The notes under the pieces were generated by a model. The model saw only the letters and a list, made by a program, of their open reading frames with translations. It had not been told where the DNA came from and did no database searches. Below, piece after piece: positions 55,532-63,994 of a stretch of 64,000 nt of DNA. The number at the start of each line of letters is the position of its first letter. Position 1 is the stretch's first letter. Source of the DNA: Dyadobacter chenhuakuii. Lineage in GTDB: Bacteria; Bacteroidota; Bacteroidia; Cytophagales; Spirosomataceae. The stretch is taken from positions 4,154,001 through 4,218,000 of the forward strand of contig NZ_CP098805.1 of NCBI RefSeq assembly GCF_023821985.2. Direction: 5' to 3'. The translations under genes and the position numbers were made by a program.

Positions 55532-57349
55532 ATGAAAACTGAACGGTTTAATCATCTTCGAAAATCTGTACTTTTAGCAATATTCGAAAAACAAAAAATT
55601 GTTGATGTTTGGAGAAAAATTGTAAAGAACCAACTAAGATACATGGATCTTAAAGATCTGTATGATCACTACGATTTTAACTATAATATTGAAGACAGAG
55701 CTCTTGCGATTAGAAATGAGATTCTGGCGGGAACCTACAAAGTATCACAGCCATTAATTTACCGCATCGAAAAAAAATTTGGGGTGTGTAGGCATGTTGT
55801 CATTCCACAACCAATTGATGCGTTAGTATTGCAGGTATTGGTTGAGACTATTGCCGAAAAGATTCTCGCCAATCAACCATCCGAAAACGCCTTCTATTCA
55901 CGTGATAAGCATAGCGTTTCTCAACCACACCAAGTTGAAGAATATGGGCTTAGTTGGAGAAAACAATGGAAAAAACTTCAAAAAGAAATATATAAATTCC
56001 ATAGCGAGAAAGAGCTAATTGTTGTAACTGATCTATCTAATTACTATGATAGCATTGACATCAATGAATTGAGAAAAGTGTTCTCATCATATGGAAAAAT
56101 AGACGAAGTTTTGATTGATCTACTTTTTCGAATATTAGAGGAAATATCGTGGAAGCCAGACTATTTACCTTATTCTAAACGTGGGCTACCAACAACTAAT
56201 ATTGAAGGAATACGCTTACTTGCTCACTCCTTTTTATTCGAAGTAGATGATGTATTGAAAGAAAAAACAGGCAATAGTTTCACTAGATGGATGGACGATA
56301 TTGTATTTGGAGTAAACAGCAAAAAGGAAGCCATTGAAACATTAAGTGCAGTTTCAGACATGCTAAAATCCAGAGGTCTTGCCCTAAATCTTGCTAAAAC
56401 AAATATATATGATGAAAAGCAAGGTTATTTTCACTTTCAAATTGAAGATAACAGATTTCTTGACGAATTAGAGAATGTTAAAGTTGAGGACGAAGACATA
56501 AAGAACATATCTGAAAATGTTCATGCGTCATTTTTGAAGCATTTTGAGGATACAAGCGCCAAATATTGGGATAAAGTTGCAAAACGCTACATTACACTGG
56601 CCAGCAGACTAAAGATAAACAATTTACTTGAAATTGTATCTGAAAAATACGTCGATTATCCGGGGCTTAGGGGCAGTCTCTTGATGTATCTAGATAACAT
56701 TGGATATACAAATGATACAAGTCAAGTATTATTAAAAATCCTGAACACAATTGATATATTTGATGACGTGTCTTTATATCAGATATGCAATTTAGTTACT
56801 CATTGGGAAATACCTGTTGATCGACAATCTAGTGAATTTCTTAAAGAGTTTGAGGAAAAAATCATTTCTTTTCTGTTTAGCAAAGAGATGTCACCATCTA
56901 ATTTTTATAGTGTCCTATGGTTTAAGGCAAAATACAATCATCATGAAGATCTGTTAAATTTTATTCAAAAATATAGTAATTTTTGGCAGACAGACTCATT
57001 TTTAAGGCGCCAAGTTACAAGTGTATTATCGCGGCTTTTGATAATAAATAACATTGCTGTTTCAAAAATCTTATCTGCTCAAATTTCATCTGGAATAAAT
57101 AACACCGTTACATTAGCCAATCAAATTTTTCAATTTTCAGATTTGGAAATACTTGATAAAAAATTAAGTTTTTATCTGTTTCCAGAAAAGAAGCAGCATC
57201 CATACCCATTAGCAAAATTTCTAGTTCTATGTTCAGCACTCAATTCTGAACAAGTGCGTAATAAACCGGAAGTACGAACAAAGGTCACTGAATCTATCTC
57301 TGATCCATATTATCTGAGATGGATAGACGTTCAATATAATATAAGGTAA
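55532..57349 (+). CDS. defence-type reverse transcriptase with helical C-terminal domain, 605 aa
   Basis: RT motifs are visible. Motif A is TDLSNYYDSID (Asp167). Motif B is RGLPTTNIEG, without the usual QG. Motif C is WMDD (residues 253-256) and motif D is LNLAKTNIY. All three catalytic Asp are kept. The last 290 residues are helix-rich, like the alpha-repeat domains of Abi/UG-type defence RTs. At 605 aa it is far longer than a retron RT, and no maturase or endonuclease domain is seen, so it is not a group II intron protein. It is A/T-rich. The function is inferred. Confidence 0.83.
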   Translation: MKTERFNHLRKSVLLAIFEKQKIVDVWRKIVKNQLRYMDLKDLYDHYDFNYNIEDRALAIRNEILAGTYKVSQPLIYRIEKKFGVCRHVVIPQPIDALVLQVLVETIAEKILANQPSENAFYSRDKHSVSQPHQVEEYGLSWRKQWKKLQKEIYKFHSEKELIVVTDLSNYYDSIDINELRKVFSSYGKIDEVLIDLLFRILEEISWKPDYLPYSKRGLPTTNIEGIRLLAHSFLFEVDDVLKEKTGNSFTRWMDDIVFGVNSKKEAIETLSAVSDMLKSRGLALNLAKTNIYDEKQGYFHFQIEDNRFLDELENVKVEDEDIKNISENVHASFLKHFEDTSAKYWDKVAKRYITLASRLKINNLLEIVSEKYVDYPGLRGSLLMYLDNIGYTNDTSQVLLKILNTIDIFDDVSLYQICNLVTHWEIPVDRQSSEFLKEFEEKIISFLFSKEMSPSNFYSVLWFKAKYNHHEDLLNFIQKYSNFWQTDSFLRRQVTSVLSRLLIINNIAVSKILSAQISSGINNTVTLANQIFQFSDLEILDKKLSFYLFPEKKQHPYPLAKFLVLCSALNSEQVRNKPEVRTKVTESISDPYYLRWIDVQYNIR

Positions 57350-57428
57350 ATCCACTATGAATTAAATTGTATTAGTTGAAGCTTGATCTGACAGTTAGTA
57401 GATTTACTAACCTTAAAATCAGTTAAGT

Positions 57429-57804
57429 ATGACAACAACGCAGAAGTTAATTCAACCTAAACTTGGCTTGTTAAAGTTAGCCGAGAAGTTAGGCAATGTG
57501 TCGGATGCCCGTAAGCTGATGGGCTACTCCATAGACTCCTTTTACCGCTTTCAAAAATTGTATGATGAAGGTGGCGAATTTGAGTTAATAGAAATCAGTA
57601 GAAGTAAACCGCTACTGAAGAACCGGATTGAAAAGGAAATAGAAGATGTGGCGGTTGCTTATGCTATCGAATCACCAGCGTTTGGACAGCAACTTGCTTC
57701 TAATGAATTAAGAAAACGCAGAATAATAGTAGCACCATTTACTATTCGCTGCGTATGGGTAAGACATGCTCTGAAGATGTTCCAAAAGCGTTTAAAAGCA
57801 TTAG
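57429..57804 (+). pseudogene. IS481-type transposase remnant, N-terminal part
   Basis: The frame begins with an HTH region (LGNVSDARKLMGYSIDSFYRF) and continues to TIRCVWVRHALKMFQKRLKAL, the usual N-terminal half of IS481/IS3-like transposases. After that point it turns into unrelated sequence and stops, so the catalytic DDE part is lost. A small inverted repeat (GTTAGTA/TACTAAC, 57394-57400 and 57405-57411) may be part of the left terminal repeat. Confidence 0.7.
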
Positions 57805-57902
57805 TGTTTGAAACAATGACTTACTTTCCTCCTTGTCTCGCTTACTCGATGAAGACTTCCGTTTCGCGCTCAGCTCTGCTTGCTCTCTTTCAAAGTCATT
57901 AA

Positions 57903-58236
57903 ACAATCCAAAATTAGATCTTGGGCCAAAACAAATCCTTCATTGCAACATGAACAAATTTACTGAAGCTCCGCTCGTCTACATTAGATCCAATTTTCAA
58001 TACGAACATTATCAACTCCATACCTATATGCAAAACCAAATATAATTCTGACCTTTTCAAAAAAACTCAGTTTGTTTGCTCATTATCCAGTCTGGAAATT
58101 TTGGATTATATTACGTATCTTACTAACCAGACGTCCATTTAACGCTTCAGCAAATAGAATCAAAATTGATACTAATGTGAAGCCAAGATTTGAATAATAA
58201 TACTAACAACCGTCCAACCTATGATCCTAAAAAAGC
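57903..58236. other. 334-base gap between the IS remnant and the HNH gene
   Basis: This lies at the meeting point of the plus-strand RT side and the minus-strand HNH operon. I see no gene, strong terminator or repeat. Confidence 0.4.
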
Positions 58237-58851
58237 CTATAGCTTAAGTAAAAGTTGAGCGATTTTAATTCTGATTGAAGTACTAATTCGAGATGTCAGA
58301 CTAGCCGATGCCTCTAAGCCTTGAGCCTGGTTTAAATTATCTATCTCCAACTCATTCAACGAAAAATAGTTATATGTATAGCGCCCTTTTGATTCGGTAC
58401 GGACCAAATATTTGTTCAAAATGGAATCCCCTATCCTAAAACTTGCAACTCTTATGTGCTCCGTATACTTGTCCAAATTTGGATGTACAAATTTGTAATG
58501 AACCGAATTAAAATAATCATTTTTCATAGCATTAACATCTACTACAAAATCGATCTTACTCCTCTTTATCTCCATATTGCAACGCTTGCATGAGATATTT
58601 AGGTTTTGAACATCGAACATCAGTGAATCGTAACGTGACTTTGGCAGAACGTGTTCAATATCAATTACCATACGAAACTCCCCAATAGCTGATCGACTAC
58701 AATAACAGCACTTTGGAAATGGTGCTGCCAAAAAATGATCCTTTATTTTGATCTTTACATTCGATAAAATTGGGTTGTCCCAGATATTGTTTCCTGCTGC
58801 TCTCGCCGCCACAATATTATCTAAGTCAACTTGCTCAAATACTAGTGCCAC
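58237..58851 (-). CDS. HNH nuclease, PtuB-like, 204 aa
   Basis: The HNH motif is framed by two zinc pairs: CCYCSR (Cys48/51), DIEHVLP (His67), Asn83 and CKRCN (Cys88/91, Asn92). This layout and the 204-aa size match PtuB of the Septu defence system. The start codon is GTG at 58851, immediately following the TAA of the ATPase gene, so translation is likely coupled. Its partner is the adjacent ATPase. Confidence 0.85.
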   Translation of the reverse strand: MALVFEQVDLDNIVAARAAGNNIWDNPILSNVKIKIKDHFLAAPFPKCCYCSRSAIGEFRMVIDIEHVLPKSRYDSLMFDVQNLNISCKRCNMEIKRSKIDFVVDVNAMKNDYFNSVHYKFVHPNLDKYTEHIRVASFRIGDSILNKYLVRTESKGRYTYNYFSLNELEIDNLNQAQGLEASASLTSRISTSIRIKIAQLLLKL

Positions 58852-60015
58852 TTATTTTTCGATATCTTTAGCAATCTCTTTACCAGTTTCAATCAACTCA
58901 TTAATCACGTCTCTTTGCTTCTCATCATATGAATTCTCCTTAATATTTGTCATAATTCTCTCGAATTCCTTCGTATCTATTTGTTTATCAGCCAATTTAT
59001 TCATATTCTCTATTACAAATTCCGATAAAAATCGACTTTCCGGAGTTGTGAGGTCAAAATACTTCTGATACATTTCCTCGATGTTTATTTTATTAATGCT
59101 TCTATCAAGTTGGAACTGCCCTTCCTTACCCTTAAAAATCTTAACATTTTGATTGCTGAGTTCAGCTCCGTTCGCAATTAATGGTGAGTGTGTAGCAAGA
59201 ATAATTTTGGGTTGGTAAAAATAGAAAAGCTCACTAAGCTTCTTTACATATTCGATCTGCCATTTTGGATGTAGGCTATTTTCTGGTTCATCTATTAATA
59301 TTATTGTTTTTTCTTTTATTGTTGAAGCAATAAAAACCAAGGATGTTATCATTGTTAACTCTCCTGAGCTCGCATCCTTTATCGAAAATTCTTCACCATC
59401 TTTATACAGGAACAGTTCAATACCTGTAATCAAATTCTTATTCTTTAGCTCACTGTAATAAGAGAATATTAATAGTAGAAATTCATTTACTATGTCTGGA
59501 AATCCTTTCCGGCTTAGGTTTATCTTAACTATTCTGTCATATGCTACTGCTTCATCTGCATTTCTATTTAGATAAAGAAGAAGACCTTCCATTTTACCGT
59601 CATCTAGATCCGACTGAATTACCTTATCTCTGAAGTCTGCATCAATTCCAGTTATTTTAATACCAATAATTGGCTCAAAGCCTACATATTCCAAAGTCGT
59701 AGCAATTGTAAATAATTGCCTGAGATTCTCATTAGCAAGCGTTATAAATGCTTTCATTAAAATTCGAGAAGCTGCATTTTTCCCGTTCGAAGCTCGGAGA
59801 ATGTTTAACTTTTTACTCTTGATATCAAACTTATCATATATGGTATTTGCTATTGCGATAACATTTTGACTTCTACGTAAATAATGTTTTGCAATATTAT
59901 TCAATAACATGCTTTTACCACTTCCGTTCTCTCCAATTATAATATTGACATCATCATCATAGTAACTGCCAATTAGGAGCTCTATGGGAATTTGTATTTG
60001 AGGAAAGTTTTTCAT
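58852..60015 (-). CDS. AAA/ABC-type ATPase, PtuA-like, 387 aa
   Basis: Walker A is GENGSGKS (residues 28-35), the signature-like motif is DASSGEL (214-220), Walker B is IILIDEPENSLHP (about 238-249), and the His switch is LATHSPLI (His276). A PtuA-type ATPase beside an HNH nuclease is the core of Septu. At 387 aa it is shorter than many PtuA proteins. It follows the PIN-like gene by 52 bases and abuts the HNH gene. Confidence 0.87.
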   Translation of the reverse strand: MKNFPQIQIPIELLIGSYYDDDVNIIIGENGSGKSMLLNNIAKHYLRRSQNVIAIANTIYDKFDIKSKKLNILRASNGKNAASRILMKAFITLANENLRQLFTIATTLEYVGFEPIIGIKITGIDADFRDKVIQSDLDDGKMEGLLLYLNRNADEAVAYDRIVKINLSRKGFPDIVNEFLLLIFSYYSELKNKNLITGIELFLYKDGEEFSIKDASSGELTMITSLVFIASTIKEKTIILIDEPENSLHPKWQIEYVKKLSELFYFYQPKIILATHSPLIANGAELSNQNVKIFKGKEGQFQLDRSINKINIEEMYQKYFDLTTPESRFLSEFVIENMNKLADKQIDTKEFERIMTNIKENSYDEKQRDVINELIETGKEIAKDIEK

Positions 60016-60067
60016 GAAATAGTGGCTATTGTGATAGAATTTCTACGTAGTTTAATTGTCTAATGAA

Positions 60068-61495
60068 TTAAGCAGAAAATTTCACAGCTAGGACTAGAAT
60101 TGGTCTGTGTGTATCAATATCCTTTTCTACCTTGATAACAAGTCCGTCGTCTTCCCATACAATTTCAGGTTCTTCACCATCCTCGATAAATTTTCTCCTT
60201 TGAAGGACATCGACGTAATTCATATCAGCAAAATAGTCACAGATTTTATCAACTACTTTTTCCACCTCAGTATAAAAAACGAACTTAGAGTAGTTTTTGA
60301 ATACCTTCTTAAATGTTACTATTAATATATCTTCTTCTGTATAATAGGCGCATGTAGCATAATTGAAAAAATCAAAAAAGTATCTGTCAAGCTTAATTAC
60401 GTCAACAAATGGCGCACCATCTTCAAGTGGAGGAAAACTTTCGACAATCTTATCCTTTTTATAAAGCTCGAGTACATTATCGACAAAGTATGTCTTGTCA
60501 CTTTGTACATGCATGACGCTAAGTAATTCATCGATTAATTGGTCTGGTGTTAGTATTTTAACCGGCAACTTAAATTCATTATATAGTACTTTACTTTTCA
60601 AAAGTTGTTTTTTGTCCAAGCCGACCAGATAATCACAATGAGCCGCATAAAACGCATGGTCTGCATCTGTCATGATGTTTTGCATGTTATCAGTTGGCTT
60701 TGGAAGTTTATCTGACTTATAACCTATCATATCCAAAACGAGGTAAGCCGTTGTGAAAAAATTGTATATATTTTCATCCAACTTGTTTATTTTCAATACA
60801 CTTTCGATATATCCTCGAAAAGTAGTATTTATTGACTTTAGAAATTCGTCAATATTCCTAATCACATCATCTTCACTCCAGTTACCTGCATTTGGTTCTA
60901 ACTTAAAACCATGATCGCCTAATCCTTTTCGAAGGTTACGATAAAAGCTGCCGTCGTTAAGCAGACTGCTTGTAAAGAATCCAAAATCCTTCACAAAGTC
61001 CCATAGATTTGAGCCGTTTGAGAGATTAGGGAATAGAGTATTCAGTAGCGATCTATTCTCTTCTGTTACGTTGATTTCGGACATTTGACTTTGCAAAAGC
61101 CTTTTGATCATACTTCCAAAACTCTCTAACCCAAGCTCGGCACCAAAATTATCAAGGTCTAGGACGTTCTTTTCAAAATCATATCCACTAGGATCCGCGT
61201 TTTGTAAACTTTCAATTTCGTATCGGAAGTATTCTTCAGGTGTACCAAACAAGGGCACTACATAATTGTCTTTCAACCCAAAAAAATGCTTTTCCGTCAG
61301 TTGTTGCAATTTTGCAAGATCAGAATCAAATTGCTGGTTGTCAAGAGAGTAACTTTTCATCAAGTCCTTAAAATGTGCGGGGGAATATGGAAATAGCAAT
61401 TGTTCCTTATGCCCAATGATAAAATCATCGAGTTGTTTATATTCTGGCCTCTTTAGATTACTTATTACATTCCAATCAAGATATATACGTATCAT
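60068..61495 (-). CDS. PIN-like domain protein, first gene of the ATPase-HNH operon, 475 aa
   Basis: I choose the ATG at 61495 (MIRIYLDWNVIS) because a PIN-type fold begins with such a strand and acidic residue (Asp7); the frame opens at 61528. A second acidic block, TDADHAFYAAHCDYLVGLDKK (about residues 276-296), matches the PIN pattern of a helix with Asp followed by a strand and Asp. PIN proteins are usually metal-dependent RNases. The middle (residues 50-270) and last 170 residues are unrecognised. Genes with an ATPase and an HNH nuclease follow on the same strand. Confidence 0.72.
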   Translation of the reverse strand: MIRIYLDWNVISNLKRPEYKQLDDFIIGHKEQLLFPYSPAHFKDLMKSYSLDNQQFDSDLAKLQQLTEKHFFGLKDNYVVPLFGTPEEYFRYEIESLQNADPSGYDFEKNVLDLDNFGAELGLESFGSMIKRLLQSQMSEINVTEENRSLLNTLFPNLSNGSNLWDFVKDFGFFTSSLLNDGSFYRNLRKGLGDHGFKLEPNAGNWSEDDVIRNIDEFLKSINTTFRGYIESVLKINKLDENIYNFFTTAYLVLDMIGYKSDKLPKPTDNMQNIMTDADHAFYAAHCDYLVGLDKKQLLKSKVLYNEFKLPVKILTPDQLIDELLSVMHVQSDKTYFVDNVLELYKKDKIVESFPPLEDGAPFVDVIKLDRYFFDFFNYATCAYYTEEDILIVTFKKVFKNYSKFVFYTEVEKVVDKICDYFADMNYVDVLQRRKFIEDGEEPEIVWEDDGLVIKVEKDIDTHRPILVLAVKFSA

Positions 61496-61611
61496 ATTAT
61501 ATAAGTATTGATTTAGTCCCAGCAGCAAGGGTCTAATACTAAACTATACAATTAATTGCACCTAAAATGCGCTTGCCTGAAATTGTAACTTTAACAAGCA
61601 ACCAGATTTCA

Positions 61612-62394
61612 TCAAAAACCGATTTGACGACTTTTATGTAGTTGAATGTCGTGATTACCTTCAAGGCGTTTTTGCAACTGCTTCGCAGTAAACCCCACAT
61701 CCTGTCCCTTAATCGGCACTCCCTGATAACTATAGCTGGAATACTTAATCTTCCCCTCTTCCAATGTAAACTTGCAATCTATCCTCTTTTCCTTTAACCG
61801 CCATTCCAAGTCCTCAGGAGTCTTGCATTTCTGCTTCAAAGCACCTTTGATTGCCAAGTTAACAAACTTCTGAGCCTCCTTCTGGTTCTCGGCCACATTC
61901 CGCAATTTCCCTTCTTCCAGTTTCTCTACCTTAGCAAAACCAAGTTCCTGCGTAATCTCCTTACATATCCGTACATTCCGGGCGTAATTGTGTGATGTCT
62001 CCAATGCTTTACTCCCATCTGTTGGCACTCGGTTGATGTAGATATGGATATGGTTGTGCGGTTTGTCACGGTGCTGGTAAACTGCAATCTGGTGATCCTT
62101 GGGATCTGCCCCCATTTTAGTACAGTATCGGTTAGCCGCTTCAATCATCTGCTCTTGTGTCGGATTTTCTTCTGGCTTCCAGCTGAGTGATGAATGCCAC
62201 ACTGGCCTTTTACATCTGCTACCGGCTGCCTCCTGCTGCATTTCTAATGCAATGCCAAGTGGATCCTGCGAAACAACATTGTGCAGCAGCAAAAGCTCTA
62301 ATTTCCCTTCAATTTCCTTACCGTCCAAACTGTGTCCGGCTCCGTAGTTGATGGCCCCTAGAAAACTGGAGCCGATGGTTGTCTTCGCTATCAT
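61612..62394 (-). CDS. relaxase / mobilization nuclease, 260 aa
   Basis: The HUH-type motif HNHIHIYIN (His113, 115, 117 and Asn121) is clear, and a likely nicking Tyr lies in AINYGAG (Tyr17). The C-terminal part is short compared with many MobA-type relaxases of Bacteroidota. It starts within the last 4 bases of mobC (ATGA overlap). It would nick the oriT and pilot the DNA strand during mobilisation. Confidence 0.9.
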   Translation of the reverse strand: MIAKTTIGSSFLGAINYGAGHSLDGKEIEGKLELLLLHNVVSQDPLGIALEMQQEAAGSRCKRPVWHSSLSWKPEENPTQEQMIEAANRYCTKMGADPKDHQIAVYQHRDKPHNHIHIYINRVPTDGSKALETSHNYARNVRICKEITQELGFAKVEKLEEGKLRNVAENQKEAQKFVNLAIKGALKQKCKTPEDLEWRLKEKRIDCKFTLEEGKIKYSSYSYQGVPIKGQDVGFTAKQLQKRLEGNHDIQLHKSRQIGF

Positions 62395-62720
62395 TTTTTC
62401 AAAATGCGTTTAAGTTCTTCCAAGACTTCTGTGATCGACTTTTGGTAGAAGTAGCCTTTGTTGGCAAATGCTGCCAGCTGATTCAGGTTAGTTCCTATTC
62501 CCTGTAAATTCCGTTTTTCATCCTTGTCAAATCGGGCTTGAACGGGATGACCAGTTCCAAGTTTCCGGAGATATTCTGATACAGAAAGTCCGGCCAAAGT
62601 GGCCTTTGATTTTATAGACGCATACTCATGGTTCGTGACACGTAGCGGGATCGTTCTGTTTTTATTTTCCCTTTTAATTGAGTTTAGAGCGCGGAAGTCA
62701 TCTTGTGAATTTTCTTGCAT
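62391..62720 (-). CDS. mobC: MobC-like relaxosome protein, 109 aa
   Basis: A ribbon-helix-helix region (IPLRVTNHEYASIKSKATLAGLSVSEYLRKLGTG) and the MobC-type end (NLNQLAAFANKGYF through EELKRILKK) define the family. It binds oriT and helps the relaxase. It is first in the mob operon, with the oriT-like hairpin about 80 bases upstream. Confidence 0.9.
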   Translation of the reverse strand: MQENSQDDFRALNSIKRENKNRTIPLRVTNHEYASIKSKATLAGLSVSEYLRKLGTGHPVQARFDKDEKRNLQGIGTNLNQLAAFANKGYFYQKSITEVLEELKRILKK

Positions 62721-62800
62721 GGATTGTTATTTTTATCTGTTGATCAATTTCGGCGGGGGCTCGGGGCGTAGCCCTGACAAGTCAAGGGAGGGACGACCGG

Positions 62801-62854
62801 TGTGTTTGTAACTGCAATTCGGAGCGCAGCGGGCGAATTGTAGTTACAAACACA
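62801..62854. other. candidate oriT stem-loop
   Basis: TGTGTTTGTAACTGCAATTCG-type arms at 62801-62821 and 62834-62854 are complementary over 20 of 21 bases, with a 12-base GC-rich loop. Just before the left arm is a GC-rich segment (GGGGCGTAGCCC, 62764-62775). Position directly upstream of mobC and the relaxase makes it the likely transfer origin. It could instead be a terminator for the 177-aa gene, but no T tract follows. Confidence 0.6.
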
Positions 62855-62943
62855 TGGCTTGCTTACCAGAGCCAAAACAAGGCGTAATAAACGAGTCGAA
62901 AATGGTCGAACTTGGTCTATTTTAGCAGAAAGTACTGTATAAA

Positions 62944-63477
62944 TTATTGATTACCAACCATTAACGGAACCACAACAACGTTTTCTTCTTTGAGGTATTG
63001 ATATTCTTTACCCACTTCAATTGACTTGACGTTTGCTGCTGGACGAAGAATCAAGTACTTTTGAGATTTCAGTTCTCGTATCTCTGCAACCTCAATCATT
63101 TGTCGAAATGCATCGAAGTTGGGATATCGATTTACAAACTCTGAGATCGTTACATACTTTTCCGATTGACCGATAAAATGTGCAGTAAAGAAGATTCCTA
63201 TTAATACTACCAGCGAAGGAATGAGGAATTTGCCTAGACCAAAAGAGAATGCTTGCAGGTTATCCTTAAAGTGGACTGCATGTACCTGGCCTTTGATCAA
63301 TTGAGCCGCATTGCCAACCTCCTTTGTAGACTGCTGTACCGTTTGACTGAAATTGCCAAACCTGTCATTCAATTCAGTCAATATTACGGCTGTCCATTCA
63401 TCCATTTCGTAACCATACTTGGCTTGAAAACTGCCTTTAATCCGGGTCAGTTCTTCCTTAGTGATTTGTGAGCTCAT
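62944..63477 (-). CDS. membrane-anchored hypothetical protein, 177 aa
   Basis: The protein is predicted to have a helical N-terminal part (residues 1-75), one transmembrane helix (about residues 82-103, LGKFLIPSLVVLIGIFFTAHF) and a C-terminal domain. No family is recognised. Its start overlaps the end of the next gene by 20 bases, and both lie just upstream of oriT and mobC. A mobilization-related role is possible. Confidence 0.7.
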   Translation of the reverse strand: MSSQITKEELTRIKGSFQAKYGYEMDEWTAVILTELNDRFGNFSQTVQQSTKEVGNAAQLIKGQVHAVHFKDNLQAFSFGLGKFLIPSLVVLIGIFFTAHFIGQSEKYVTISEFVNRYPNFDAFRQMIEVAEIRELKSQKYLILRPAANVKSIEVGKEYQYLKEENVVVVPLMVGNQ

Positions 63478-63994
63478 CTTTAAAATGGTCGTTAAGTTCT
63501 TTTTTCAATCTCATTCTCGCACCTGTCTGGTATTCACTGATACCATACCCTTTTCTCACTCCGTCCAGAATTTGGCTCCCCAAATTTGAACCTGGATCGA
63601 AATCTCCAAATGTCCGGAATCGCAAACCTAAGGCTTCGCAATTCTTTTTCAATTCGTCTGCCAATGCAGAGAAATTGTTAAACGTCGTGATGCTTTGCCA
63701 AACAGTCACCTCAAACTCACCCCGAAGCGCTATCAATAACTTTTGAAGGTAATCTACACTCGATGTGTAAGCACCGCCACCGCCGATAACCACATGGAAA
63801 TTAGCCTTGAATCCCAGCTCGTCAACAAATGCTCTGAATGGCAAATCTCTCTCAATCAATGCGGGTAGCTGCTCAGATTCCGGAGCTCCGAAATCAAAAT
63901 AGACACGATTAAATGGGGATTCTGCCAAGCTTTCCAGGTAGGACACCAGATTATCTCTAACCAAAACCTCCTTTTCGTTTAGTAGGGAAACCAT
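63458..63994 (-). CDS. hypothetical protein at the window edge, at least 178 aa
   Basis: The frame is open to the window edge; the Met at 63994 is the first visible start, and an earlier one is possible. The product looks alpha/beta (FHVVIGGGGAYTSSVDYL, then FEVTVWQSITTF) without known motifs. It is coupled to the downstream membrane protein. The function is unknown. Confidence 0.65.
   Translation of the reverse strand: MVSLLNEKEVLVRDNLVSYLESLAESPFNRVYFDFGAPESEQLPALIERDLPFRAFVDELGFKANFHVVIGGGGAYTSSVDYLQKLLIALRGEFEVTVWQSITTFNNFSALADELKKNCEALGLRFRTFGDFDPGSNLGSQILDGVRKGYGISEYQTGARMRLKKELNDHFKDELTNH

Noticed and set aside
57833..58045. 70-aa frame after the IS remnant
   Set aside because: Starts in sequence beyond the transposase breakpoint and has no supporting feature.
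58237..60015. Plain two-gene Septu without a third gene
   Set aside because: Kept as the core identification, but the tight PIN-like gene upstream makes a three-gene unit the better description.
61612..62720. Full conjugative element
   Set aside because: Only relaxase and MobC are present within the window; no tra genes or coupling protein are seen, so a mobilizable element is the safer call.
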